DNA of 64,000 nucleotides from WHSW01 sp963749365 (lineage in GTDB: Bacteria; Actinomycetota; Thermoleophilia; Solirubrobacterales; 70-9). Below, piece after piece: positions 1-8,695 of the stretch (its first letter is position 1; every line of letters starts with the position of its first letter). The notes beneath the pieces were generated by a model. It did not search any database and was not told the origin of the DNA. It saw only the letters and a program-made list of their open reading frames with translations. The position numbers and the translations under genes are program-made. The stretch is taken from NCBI GenBank assembly GCA_963749365.1, contig CAVVME010000003.1, positions 1 through 64,000 of the forward strand. The letters run 5' to 3'.

Positions 1-36
1 CCTCACGAAAGCCCTGCTACGGCGGGTTTTCGCGTT
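1..36 (+). terminator. Possible intrinsic terminator at the window edge
   Basis: GAAAGCCC (6-13) can pair with GGGTTTTC (about 22-31), and the 3' arm ends in a short T tract. This is the usual form of a terminator after a stable RNA or short gene. The gene it would end lies outside the window, so its identity cannot be seen. Confidence 0.35.
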
Positions 37-164
37 AGCCGGCCGCCGATCGGCGGGGCCTCAAGGTACTACGTGGGGTACTAACGGCCCCGCAAAAGCA
101 GCGGCCAGGGACGCCCGCTCGCGCCTGCGAGGCGCCCGATGCGCACCGCGTATAGGCTCGCGCC

Positions 165-493
165 GTGTCGAGCGATGCCCCCGGACCGCCCGCCGGCTGG
201 TACCCCGATCCCGAACTGGTGGCGACGCAACGCTATTGGGACGGCCAGGGCTGGTCGGAGCACCGCGCTCCGCTCGCGGAGAAGAAAGCGTCGTCGGGGC
301 CGGACGGGTTGGTCGCGCTCGCACTGCGCACCGAAGTCGCAAACCCGGGCAGCCACGCCGCTGTGCTGGCCGGGTACCGCCCGATGGCCGACCAAAGAGC
401 CGTGAATACAAAGAGCTGCCTCCGCTGGGCAGGCTGCTGTCCTGGCTCGCCACCGCGCTGTTACTGCTCGCGGTGCTCGCGGCCCTGCTCTGA
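165..493 (+). CDS. DUF2510 protein with C-terminal membrane anchor (frameshifted)
   Basis: The N-terminus carries the DUF2510 signature (GWYPDPE..., RYWDGQGWSEHR), a short tryptophan-rich module found in many actinobacterial membrane proteins of unknown role. The frame that starts at 165 loses sense near residue 78. A second frame, from about 401, continues with REYKELPPLGRLLSWL and a hydrophobic helix, and stops at 493. Joining the two around 390-405 gives a ~109 aa protein with DUF2510 at the front and one transmembrane helix at the end, the normal family layout. A one-base consensus error is the simplest reading. The function is unknown. Confidence 0.6.
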
Positions 494-579
494 GGGCGCT
501 CCGTCCCTTGACTCGGCGTGTCCGTGGTGGTATGCCCCGCGTAGGGCATCTATCCGTACCCGGCTGAAAGGGGTGCTCG

Positions 580-1182
580 ATGAGAAGGCTTCTGCTCGCC
601 AGCCTCTGTCTCACGGCGGCGATGCTTCTTGTCCCCGGCAATGCTGGCGCCTCCCACGACCCGAGCGGAGAGCCCTTTGACGAGGACTTCGTCGTCGGAA
701 GGGCGACTCACTTGTTCATCCTCCCGCACTCCCTCAGCATCGAGAGCGACGCCCACAGCGGACAGCTGGGCGAGAACGCCACCGGGACGGCCTTCGCGCG
801 GGGGCATTTTACTGAGCTCGGCGGGCCGGTTACCTGCCTCACCGTGGCCGACAACCGCGCGGTCGTTGGGGGCATGAACGTGAGCGTTGCGCCGGGCCGC
901 GGGTATCTCTTCGAGATCGAAGACAACGCCGCCACCGGCACGCCGGACCGATTGGGCTCCGCCTCCGACCCCGTCGGGCTCCCAGAGATCCCTGCCCAGT
1001 GCCCTGCTCCTGACGATCTCGATGTGCCGCTTTGGGAGGCCGACGCCGGCGACCTGGTCGTCCACGACGCCGTCCCGCCGGTGCCAACAACCAAGGAGCA
1101 ATGCAAGGACGGCGGCTGGCGCGACTTCCCGCAGTTCGAGAACCAGGGGCAGTGCATCAAGACCGTCCAACACGGGGGCTAG
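580..1182 (+). CDS. Secreted protein, SHDPSGEP family, CKDGGW C-terminus
   Basis: This 200 aa protein has a clear Sec signal peptide (MRRLLLASLCLTAAMLLV, cleavage likely after NAGA), so it should be exported. The mature region begins SHDPSGEP and is closely similar to the N-terminal domain of the protein at 26548-27405 (shared DEDFV, DAHSG, GENATGTA, GGPVTCLTVA, NRAVVGG, YLF, EDNAA, GTPDR, GDLVVHDA). The tail CKDGGWRDFPQFENQGQCI is a two-cysteine motif seen at the ends of many secreted actinobacterial proteins. The domain is a predicted beta-rich extracellular module; no catalytic motif is visible. ATG at 580 follows GAAAGGGG. Confidence 0.8.
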   Translation: MRRLLLASLCLTAAMLLVPGNAGASHDPSGEPFDEDFVVGRATHLFILPHSLSIESDAHSGQLGENATGTAFARGHFTELGGPVTCLTVADNRAVVGGMNVSVAPGRGYLFEIEDNAATGTPDRLGSASDPVGLPEIPAQCPAPDDLDVPLWEADAGDLVVHDAVPPVPTTKEQCKDGGWRDFPQFENQGQCIKTVQHGG

Positions 1183-1392
1183 CGGGTTACAAGTCGTGCA
1201 GGTAGCTCGGGGTGGGCTTGCGCCCGAGCCGGGCGCTGACCGCGCGGGGTGTGCTCTTCCGCGAGGGATCTGGGTCTGCGCGTCTGGGCCATCTCCGGGG
1301 CGCGCATAACCCTCGCAGGTCGCGCGACCCTTTGGCAGGCCTGCGATCGGCGAGATGGCGAGCGGCCCGAGACCGTATAGGTAGGCCGAGAC

Positions 1393-2295
1393 CTAACCCG
1401 AGCTTCGCGCCAGCAAGCGGATCGCGATGAGGCCGTCTTGGTCGCGGACCTCGAACGCTGGCTGAGGGGCCGTCGCTGGACCGCGGTGGACCGAGCCATC
1501 GCCGAGGTCGAAGCGCGAACCGTGGCAGGCGCAGATGATCTGCTCTCGTTCGATGTCGCCATCGCTGAGTGAGCAGCCCCTGTGCGAGCAGCGGTCGTGG
1601 ATCGCGAGCACCCGGGCGCCGAACCGCACCAGCAGCACCGGCGTATCGTCGACGACCACACGGGTCGGCTGTCCTTCGGTCAACGCGGAAGACTCTGCGG
1701 CCGGTGTCCAGTCGCGCGGGCCGGGGTCATAGACCGTCTGATCGGGGCCGACGCCCTTCGCGAGCGTGAGGTGGCCCCCGATGTAGCCGCCCGCACCGAG
1801 CACCGCCGCCCCGGCGGCCCCCAGCACGGCGCCCTTGCGTCGCGAGCCGCGACGGCGCGCCACCAGAGAGGCGGCGTAGAGCGAGAGTGCCGCGCTGTTG
1901 ACCGCCGCGTGCACGAGGCCAGCGCGACGCACTCCGTCGTCGGCGGGCTCGGCGTCTGCCCAATCGTTGACCCCGGTCAGCGCCGTGGGCCCGTAGGCGG
2001 CGATGCCGACCGCGATCAGACGCTCGCTGGCCCCGTTGTTGTCACCGTTTCCGAGCAAGTCGAGCAGCGACGCGCTGAGAAATGATCCGATGACGACGTC
2101 GGTGAGCATCGGATGCAGAGCGTGTCCAAGCCAGGTGCCGCTGAGCGCGTCCTTGAGGGCGCCACGGTCGAGCGCACCGCGAACCCGCTTGCCGATCGCC
2201 TGTGCTGGCGCATCGAGCGCGCTCAGCGATTCGATCCGCTCGACCAGCGGCTCGAGCGGCGCCAGCCGCCGGGAACTCAAGGGCGCCGACGTCAC
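1393..2295 (-). CDS. DUF2231 membrane domain fused to Rieske [2Fe-2S] domain
   Basis: The 300 aa protein starts with a DUF2231 membrane module (LGHALHPMLTDVVIG and about four hydrophobic helices, residues 50-180). It ends with a Rieske domain (residues ~195-300) that holds both cluster-binding boxes, CSHRGC and CACHGSRF. The Rieske part resembles the ferredoxin subunits of dioxygenases and nitrite-reductase NirD-type domains, here tethered to the membrane. It probably passes single electrons at the membrane face; the partner is unknown. The gene is monocistronic and intact. Its upstream 113 bp contain a TCCTAGGTC palindrome-like site at 2401. Confidence 0.85.
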   Translation of the reverse strand: MTSAPLSSRRLAPLEPLVERIESLSALDAPAQAIGKRVRGALDRGALKDALSGTWLGHALHPMLTDVVIGSFLSASLLDLLGNGDNNGASERLIAVGIAAYGPTALTGVNDWADAEPADDGVRRAGLVHAAVNSAALSLYAASLVARRRGSRRKGAVLGAAGAAVLGAGGYIGGHLTLAKGVGPDQTVYDPGPRDWTPAAESSALTEGQPTRVVVDDTPVLLVRFGARVLAIHDRCSHRGCSLSDGDIEREQIICACHGSRFDLGDGSVHRGPATAPQPAFEVRDQDGLIAIRLLARSSG

Positions 2296-2408
2296 GCCTC
2301 GCGTCTACCCCGGGTGTGCCCGAAAAAACGATCAATTCATCCGGCGAAGGTTGCTGCGGCCCGAGCCGGGTGGTGCGGGTTAGATCTCCCACCCACTCGG
2401 TCCTAGGT

Positions 2409-3272
2409 CTACTTTTCCGGGCCGCGGGGCACCATCACAACCGGCGCCGCAGAACCCGCCACGGTGGCCTCGGACACGCTGCCCAGGAGCACCGAACGAA
2501 CCGGTCCATACCCGCGCGAGCCGAGAACCAACAGGTCAAGTTCAGCACTGGCTTTGGCGAGCTCGGTCGCCGGGTCCCCATCCGCGAATGCCGTCTCGAG
2601 GTTCAGTCCGCCCGCCAAGGAGGCCTCTGCCTCTTCAACCTCGCGCCGCAGTTCTCGGCGAAGCGCCTGGGCGACCGTTTCGGTTGGAAACGCGCCGGCG
2701 CCGACGTTGGCGAAGGCGATGGGCTGATGGACGATCACCAGGCGCAGCCTCCCGCCGACATCGCCTGCCAGCGCGGCCGCCCACTCGAGCGCCTGCTCGG
2801 CTTCATGGCCGCCGTCGAAGCCGACGCCAATCACCGGCTCTCGTTCCGGTTCCTCGTTGTAGTCACGCGGGGCAATGGCCACCGGTACCCTCGAGCCGGA
2901 GAGCAGCCTGCGCGCAGTCGAACCCGGCACGATCCGTCCAATTCCGGCCCGCTCGGACGCGCCCAACACGATCAGCGAGGCCTGCTCGCGCTCAGCCAGG
3001 TGTTCGAGGCCCTGAGCCGCCGAGCGCCCCGAGACCAACCGGAGCTCGGGCCGAAGCCCGGCCGGCAGGCTCGCTCTGACCTCCTCGGCCATGGCTTCAA
3101 CGGCCTGGCGCAGACTCTCCTGCTTTGGCCCCTCCTCGAGCAGGCTAGGCAGACGGTCATACGGATGAACCCAAGCCAACAGCAGGTCCTGGGTTCGCGC
3201 AGTCGCCAGCCATCGGCCGAAGACAAGGGCATCTCGCGCCGAAGCACGGTCATCGATGCCAACCAAGATCAT
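2409..3272 (-). CDS. Universal stress protein with two UspA domains
   Basis: ATG at 3272 opens MILVGIDDRASARDAL, the normal UspA beginning, and overlaps the upstream USP gene by ATGA. Two tandem UspA domains are visible (residues ~1-140 and ~150-287). Domain 1 ends with VLGASERAGIGRIVPGSTA. Domain 2 starts EPVIGVGFDGG and carries the ATP-type loop LGSRGYGPVRSVLLGSVS (G-2x-G-9x-G-S). Tandem ATP-binding USPs in actinobacteria are typically induced in hypoxia or stationary phase. Overlap with the next USP shows translational coupling. Confidence 0.88.
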   Translation of the reverse strand: MILVGIDDRASARDALVFGRWLATARTQDLLLAWVHPYDRLPSLLEEGPKQESLRQAVEAMAEEVRASLPAGLRPELRLVSGRSAAQGLEHLAEREQASLIVLGASERAGIGRIVPGSTARRLLSGSRVPVAIAPRDYNEEPEREPVIGVGFDGGHEAEQALEWAAALAGDVGGRLRLVIVHQPIAFANVGAGAFPTETVAQALRRELRREVEEAEASLAGGLNLETAFADGDPATELAKASAELDLLVLGSRGYGPVRSVLLGSVSEATVAGSAAPVVMVPRGPEK

Positions 3273-3865
3273 GGCTGGGCTGCAGGCGTCATCCCGGCGC
3301 GGGCGGGGGCGCCATTGGCTGGCCCGCTCCACGACGAGGGCGGGTCGCTGGCCGGGAAAGAGTCGTTGCTGTCGCGGTTGACGGCATCGATCGGCTCGGC
3401 CAGCGGATGGCTCTCGCGCTCGGCTTTGCCGACCAAGGCCACAACCGGCACCGGTCCGCTTTCCAGCTCCGAGCGAATGGTCCGCTGCCCAAGGCGTGAG
3501 GGAGCTCGACGGGTGCCGATGACAATGGCTATTGCTCGGGTATGGAGGGCGACCTCGATCAGCGCCTGGGCGGGGGACCCCTCGACTACCCGCAGTTCGT
3601 AGTCGATCCCATCCAAGACGGTCGGATTGAGCTCGCTGAGCATCTGTTGGCAGACCTCGTCATAGCGCGCGGCGGGATCGCCGCTCTCGGGTTCGAGAGC
3701 GTGGACGACGACCAGTCGATCGCCAGCGCCTGCTCGCCTGACCGCGCCCTCGACGACGTTGCGGCCGTTGGTCGAGCCGTCATAGCCGACCACCTTGACC
3801 CGTCGTCGGAGAGCCGCCTCGCGCGGACGATGGTCGGGTTGAGTGCCCGCTCGACCAAAAGCCAT
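3269..3865 (-). CDS. Universal stress protein with SFPASDPPS tail
   Basis: A single UspA domain (VKVVGYDGSTNGRNVVEGA... IVIGTRRAPSRLGQ... PVPVVALV) is followed by a ~45 residue disordered tail that contains NDSFPASDPPSSW. That tail motif is known from small, otherwise unrelated bacterial stress proteins, so its fusion to UspA is unusual. ATG at 3865 is the nearest ATG; a GTG at about 3793, just before VVGYDG, is an alternative because residues 1-22 look non-conserved. The gene overlaps the next USP by 4 bp and lies about 190 bp downstream of the response regulator, on the same strand. Confidence 0.78.
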   Translation of the reverse strand: MAFGRAGTQPDHRPREAALRRRVKVVGYDGSTNGRNVVEGAVRRAGAGDRLVVVHALEPESGDPAARYDEVCQQMLSELNPTVLDGIDYELRVVEGSPAQALIEVALHTRAIAIVIGTRRAPSRLGQRTIRSELESGPVPVVALVGKAERESHPLAEPIDAVNRDSNDSFPASDPPSSWSGPANGAPARAGMTPAAQP

Positions 3866-4058
3866 GACTGGAGCATGACCGATCCAAGGGTGGCTGGGCC
3901 ATGGGTCTTGACAACCAAATCCTCGAGGCATCACCCGCCCCGCGAGCGCGCTACGCGCCGAGCGTGACCAACTCCGCCACCGCCACCAGCTGGAGGTCGG
4001 GGTCGCCTCCCGACTGATGCGCGTGCGTTCGGGGGAGGCGGCCGGCAACGACGGATAC

Positions 4059-4718
4059 CTACGGCTCGACCAGACCTCGCTTGATCGCATAGCGGGTGAG
4101 CTCGACTCGGTTTCGCATCCCCAGCTTCTCGAGAATGTTGGCGCGATGGCGATCAACCGTTTTCTTGCTGATCACCAGGATCGAGGCGATCTCCTCGCTG
4201 GTCAGGCCCTCGGCGATCTGCTTGATCACCTCGAGCTCTCGAGGCGTGAGCGGGTCAGCGGGCGTCTCCTCACCTCGACCGGCGCGTTCGAGATAGTCGC
4301 GAACCAAGGCCGAGGCCGCGGCAGGGTAGATGAACGGCTCGCCGCGCATCGTCGCTCGGCAGGCCTCGATCAGGTCGCGGTTGGCTGCCGACTTCAGCAC
4401 GTATCCTGAGGCGCCGGCCTTGAGCGCCTCAAAGAAGTACTGCTCAGCGTCGTGGACCGAGAGCATCAGGATGTGCAGCTCGGGCCGGCGGCGATGAAGC
4501 TCACGGGCGACCTGCAGGCCGGTGAGACGCGGCATCGAAACATCGAGCACGGCCAGATCGATTTCCCCTCTGATCCCGATCTCGAGCGCCTCGGCGCCGT
4601 CGCCCGCCTCCGCGACCACGGTCAGGTCCGGCTGCGCGTCGAGCACCATCTTGAGCCCGTCGCGAACGAGCTCGTGGTCATCCGCGAGCAGTATTCGGGT
4701 GTTCAACGGGACGGGCAT
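4059..4718 (-). CDS. NarL/LuxR-type response regulator
   Basis: The receiver domain (residues 1-120) shows the acidic pair DD in LLADDHELVRDGL, the phospho-acceptor Asp in LAVLDVSMPRLTG and the Lys in GYVLKSA. The C-terminal LuxR HTH (LTPRELEVIKQIAEGLTSEE... ISKKTVDRHRANILEKLG) is complete. The start at 4718 (MPVPLNTR) overlaps the kinase stop as TGATG, so the two genes are translationally coupled. The domain order matches DevR/DosR and NarL proteins. Next downstream are two USP genes, a typical target type for DevR-like regulators. Confidence 0.92.
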   Translation of the reverse strand: MPVPLNTRILLADDHELVRDGLKMVLDAQPDLTVVAEAGDGAEALEIGIRGEIDLAVLDVSMPRLTGLQVARELHRRRPELHILMLSVHDAEQYFFEALKAGASGYVLKSAANRDLIEACRATMRGEPFIYPAAASALVRDYLERAGRGEETPADPLTPRELEVIKQIAEGLTSEEIASILVISKKTVDRHRANILEKLGMRNRVELTRYAIKRGLVEP

Positions 4719-5719
4719 CAGGGGGCCTCGTCGGCGGGCACCCGGAGCATCACGCACGTGCCCTGTCCGGAGCGCGACTCGATCTCCAGGGTGCCGCCGG
4801 CAAGCAGGGCGCGCTCTCGCATGCCCTCGATTCCAATCGTGTCGTCGCCAGGCTGCTCCGGCAGGCCGCGGCCGTCATCGCTGACCGTGAGCTCGATCCC
4901 CTGCTTGCCGGGCTCAAGCGAGACGACGCAGCGCGAAGCGTGCGCATGGCGAAGCACGTTGGTCAACGCTTCCTGGGCCACGCGGTAGACCACGAGCTCG
5001 AGCTCCGAGGAAAGAGGCGGCAACTCCGACGAGAACCGCCGCTCGATCTCGAGCGAGCCCTGGCGTGCCGCGCGTGAGGTCAGAGCGATCAGAGCGTTCA
5101 CGAGCCCGAGGTCGTCGAGCGCCTCGGGTCGAAGCTCGCGGGTGAGCCGGCGAATGTCGTCGAGGCTGGAATGGAGCTGAACCGCAAGCGCCGCCATCCG
5201 CTCGCGTTCAGCTCGCGGGCCGTCCGTAGCCGCGCGCTCGATCTCGAGCGCGATCGCCGTCAGAGTCTGGCCGGCCTCGTCGTGCAGGGCGCGCGCGATC
5301 CGCAGGCGCTCGCGCTCCTGGGCAATCAGCGCCGCGCGGCTTCCCGCACGTCGCTCCTCGGCGAGGCGGTCGAGCATCGCATTGAAGGCGCTGGTGAAGG
5401 TGACGAGCTCTGAGCTGTAAGTCGGGCTGCCGGCCAGCCGCAGCTCCGGATTGCGGAGGTCGATCTCGTCCATCTGTGCTTCCAGCTCACGCAGCGGCGC
5501 GAGAGCGCGACGGACGAGCATCAGGTTGACCGCGACCATAGTCGCCAGTCCCAGCGTGAGAATCAGCGCCTCGGTGAGCCGGATCGGGGCGCTGACGGTG
5601 ACCGGCGTGACGAGCAGCAGGATGAAGGCGAGCGCGAGCACCGCCGCGCTGGCCAGCGTGACCCGCCATAGCAGTGAGAGGGTATGCGCCGAATCGCGGA
5701 TTGGCGTGGGTCGAGCCAT
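4718..5719 (-). CDS. HisKA_3-type membrane sensor histidine kinase
   Basis: Two transmembrane helices (residues ~22-40 and ~50-70) are followed by a HAMP-like linker, a HisKA_3 dimerisation helix with the phospho-His in ARALHDEAGQTLTAIALE, and an HATPase_c domain with N box (QEALTNVLRHA), G1 (DDGRG) and G2 (GQGTCVML). There is almost no periplasmic loop, so the signal is probably sensed in the membrane or through an unknown cytoplasmic cue. ATG at 5719 (MARPTPIRD) is preferred; 5740 is an in-frame alternative. It pairs with the regulator at 4059-4718. Confidence 0.9.
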   Translation of the reverse strand: MARPTPIRDSAHTLSLLWRVTLASAAVLALAFILLLVTPVTVSAPIRLTEALILTLGLATMVAVNLMLVRRALAPLRELEAQMDEIDLRNPELRLAGSPTYSSELVTFTSAFNAMLDRLAEERRAGSRAALIAQERERLRIARALHDEAGQTLTAIALEIERAATDGPRAERERMAALAVQLHSSLDDIRRLTRELRPEALDDLGLVNALIALTSRAARQGSLEIERRFSSELPPLSSELELVVYRVAQEALTNVLRHAHASRCVVSLEPGKQGIELTVSDDGRGLPEQPGDDTIGIEGMRERALLAGGTLEIESRSGQGTCVMLRVPADEAP

Positions 5720-5740
5720 CGCTGCGGCTAACAAAAGCAC

Positions 5741-6090
5741 GGGCCGCGCGGGCGTGGATGACCGGGGTGGCGATTCTGGCGGCCGCGGCTAGCGGTCGCC
5801 CTAGGTAGGCGAGTGCCAACCCGTGGCGCGCCAAGTCGATCGAGTGGCTCGTTTCATCCCCACCGCCGCGCTTTAACTTCCCGATCGTCCCCCGCGTTGT
5901 GGGCGGGCCCTACGAGTTCGGTGTGCCCGGAGCTCGACACGCCGTCATGCATCCCGACGAAGAGGCGGAGAGAGCGCGGCAGCCCGCCGTCGATGCTGCG
6001 GCCGCGGGTCGGACCTAGGAGCACGGGCGGCGCGACCCGTCGCTCGAGCCTCCTAGGTCGCACCGTCGTCGGAAATACACAATGCACCCC
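5741..6090. promoter_or_regulatory. Divergent intergenic region with CCTAGG sites
   Basis: About 350 bp separate the kinase gene (minus) from the small membrane protein gene (plus). I see no coding signal. The region holds GACCTAGGA at 6012-6020, its reverse complement TCCTAGGTC at 6051-6059, and a related CCCTAGGTA near 5797. A third exact TCCTAGGTC lies upstream of the Rieske gene at 2401. Spaced inverted copies in a shared promoter region are what an operator for a dimeric regulator looks like. Confidence 0.4.
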
Positions 6091-6324
6091 ATGTCCACGG
6101 AGGCCGCGGTCAGCGACACTGGCACCATGCAGGCACAGATCTACAAGCACCGAGTTCGACATGTAGCAATGGCACTCGTCGTGATCGCCGCGATCGTCGT
6201 TGGCATGGCGGTGTTCTCAGCTGAAGCCGGCTGGGTGTCGATCGTCATCGTTGCGGCGCTCCTCGCCTATGGCTTTGAGCAACTGGCCGGGGATCCCTCC
6301 GCGGCCAACCGAGTACCCGAGTAA
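6091..6324 (+). CDS. Small two-helix membrane protein
   Basis: This short protein (77 aa from ATG 6091; ATG 6127 is also possible) has a basic N-terminus (YKHRVRH) and two hydrophobic helices (MALVVIAAIVVGMAV and VSIVIVAALLAYGF). No family is recognised. It is transcribed away from the two-component system, just downstream of the paired CCTAGG sites. Confidence 0.55.
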   Translation: MSTEAAVSDTGTMQAQIYKHRVRHVAMALVVIAAIVVGMAVFSAEAGWVSIVIVAALLAYGFEQLAGDPSAANRVPE

Positions 6325-6364
6325 GCCGAAGCGCCTACCCGCCTCCCTGCCCGCGGGGGAGTGA

Positions 6365-6847
6365 TCACCCAGACAGCGCCACGAACTCCCCGACGAGCGC
6401 CCCGTAAACGACGTGAACGACAAGGGTGACCACCGGGGTCGCGACGCCGTAGTTCATCAACAGAAAGCCGGGCGGCTCCAACAGGGGGCTGGCGTCCGCG
6501 GCCGTGGTCACGGTGCCCATCCGCGGATGGATCGCCGGAAGCAGGACGTTGACTAGCGTCGTACCGGCGAAGAGGGCATGCGCCATGCCCAGGAGCGCGC
6601 CGAGCCACCAGCTCGCCTCGCCGATCGCCCGGAACAAGGCGTAATAGACGAGCGCGAAGAGCAGGCCGAAAGCGAAGTGGAGCAGATAGCCGACCGCCTT
6701 GGCGCGGGTCCGGTCGGTGAAGAACGCGCTGCCGAGGAGGAACGGAATGTCCATGCGAGTCAGACGCAACTCGCTGCAGGCGCGAAGCCCGCTGGTCAGG
6801 ACCACGGTGCCCAGGAACCCACCGGCCAGGGCGCCCCAGATAGTCAT
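6365..6847 (-). CDS. Uncharacterised four-helix membrane protein
   Basis: ATG 6847 opens a 160 aa hydrophobic protein with about four to five membrane segments (ALAGGFLGTVVLTSG, GYLLHFAFGLLFALVYYALF, WWLGALLGMAHALFAG, VATPVVTLVVHVVYGALVG). Its start overlaps the end of the GH15 gene by ATGA, so it is the last gene of that run. The long upstream in-frame extension is the GH15 C-terminus and should not be counted. The family is not recognised. Confidence 0.7.
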   Translation of the reverse strand: MTIWGALAGGFLGTVVLTSGLRACSELRLTRMDIPFLLGSAFFTDRTRAKAVGYLLHFAFGLLFALVYYALFRAIGEASWWLGALLGMAHALFAGTTLVNVLLPAIHPRMGTVTTAADASPLLEPPGFLLMNYGVATPVVTLVVHVVYGALVGEFVALSG

Positions 6848-8695
6848 GGCACGGACCCCTCCGCCAACGTGGTCGCGGCGTTGATCAGCGCGAGGTGGAC
6901 GAGCCCTTGCGGGAAGTTGCCGAGGAATTGGCCGCGTATCTGGGTCGATCTCCTCCGAGTAAAGACCGAGATCGTTGGCCAGCGCAAGCAGCCCCTCCAT
7001 CAGCGCGACCGCCTCCTCACGCCGGCCGCGACGCGCAAGCGCTTCGACGAGCCAGAACGAGCACGCCACGAAGCAGCCTTCCCTGACCCGGCAGCCCGTC
7101 ATCATCGCGGTAGCGGTAGAGGAGCGGGCCGCGGGAGAGCTGCTCGCGGACCGCGTCGATTGTCGCGTCCACCCGCGTCTCGTCGGTCGGGCGAAAGCCC
7201 ATCAACGCCATGAACAGCAGGCTTGCGTCTAGTTCTCCAGTCCCCGGTGCGCGCAGGTAGCTATTCGCTCGGGCGACCAGCAGCGCGAGTCGACGAACTC
7301 GCGGATCTCCTCGGCCGTGGCCTTCCATCGGTCGGCGTGGGCGTCCGGCAGCTGGCCCTCCTGTGCGAGTTCCGCGGCGCAATCGAGAGCCACCCAGCAC
7401 ATCAGCTTTGACTGAGTGAAGTGCGCGGGCTCGGCGCGGACCTCCCAGATCCCGGCGTCCGGCTCGGCGCCACAGGCCGCAGACGTCGTCTGCAATCTCG
7501 CCGAGCCTGCGGCCGGTCTCGCGGTCGAGGCTGCCTGCCGCTCATCGCGTAGCGGTGCGCGGTCTGGAGCAGCTCGCCGTAGACGTCGAGCTGCAGCTGC
7601 GGTGCGGCGGCATTGCCCACCCTGACCGGCCGCGATCCGCGATAGCCGGCGAGCGGCAGCACACGCTCCGGCGTGCGCGTGCCACCGTCGAGGCGGTAGA
7701 GGACCTGGAGGCGGGGATGGGTGAGTTGAGACGCGTGCAGCAGCCAGGAGAAGTAGGCGTCGGCTTCCGGCGAACAGCCGAGCGAGAGGAAGGCATCGAG
7801 CGTGAAGGCGGAGTCTCGGGGCCAGGAGTAGCGGTAGTCCCAGTTGCGCTCGCCGCCGAGCGTCTCTGGCAGCGAGGTCGTGGCGGCGGCGGCGATCGCG
7901 CCGGATGGTGCGTAGACCAAGAGCTTCAGCGCCAAGGCGCTGCGAATGACGGCATCGCGCCAAGGGCCGTCGTAGGAGCGGGTCCCGGCCCAGTCTGCGC
8001 CAGAAGTCGATCGTTGAGTCGAGTCGTGCTTCGGCCTCGACGCGGGCCGGGAAGACCAGCGGCTCGGAGTGGCCGGCGCTGAGGACGAGCAATGCGCGCG
8101 ATCCCGTCCGAGGCGACGAACTCGCCGCTGATAGCGTCGGCCTCGCAGACGGGGTCACCTGCGTTCCAGGCGCGGAGCGCGAGCGCATCGGCGCCCGCGC
8201 TGGCGACCGGGACGCCGGCGCGCATGCTCGATCCGATGCGGGCGCGACCCGTAGCCGAAGCGCGGCTCGACCCGCCAGCGCATCGGCACCTCTCCGTCGA
8301 TCGCCTCGACGCGGCGGACCAGCTCTCGTTGCGGGGCCAGGCCGGCGCGCGGGAGAGTCATCGCGTCGGTCACTCGAACCCGGCCGCGGTCGGTGTCGTA
8401 GGTCGTCTCGAGCACGTTCGTGTCCGGCAGGTAGCGCCGCTCGGACTCGGAAGGCGATCTCGGTGCGAGCTGGAAGCTCCCACCCCGCTGATGGTCGAGC
8501 AGCCCGCCGAAAACGCTCGGTGAATCGAGGTTCGGGCAGGCAGAGCCAGTCGATCGATCCGTCGCTTGCAATCAGCGCCGACGGTGCGGCCGTCGCCGAT
8601 CACGCCGTAGTCGCGGATCGGCGCCTGGCTCTGGTGCCGGGCGCTCAGGGGAACCGCCGCGATTCCGCCGGCGGGTCAGGCGAGAATCGCGCCAT
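6844..8695 (-). CDS. Glycoside hydrolase family 15 (glucoamylase/trehalase type), multiply frameshifted
   Basis: Pieces of one GH15 protein appear in order in all three minus frames: N-terminal beta domain (GDGRTV, SDGSIDWLCLP, NLDSPSVFGGLLDH, VEPRFGYG), catalytic (alpha/alpha)6 barrel (ERNWDYRYSWPRDS, the GH15 signature; FTQSKLMCWVALD), and C-terminus (CFVACSFWLVEALARRG, LANDLGLYSEEIDP, FPQGLVHLALINAA). Total length (~616 codons) fits the family. About ten frame changes are needed (near 8580, 8535, 8235, 8105, 7990, 7530, 7470, 7265, 7095, 6935), none inside decayed sequence, so consensus indels are likelier than a pseudogene. The protein would release glucose from trehalose or alpha-glucans. 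It overlaps transaldolase and the membrane-protein gene. Confidence 0.75.
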
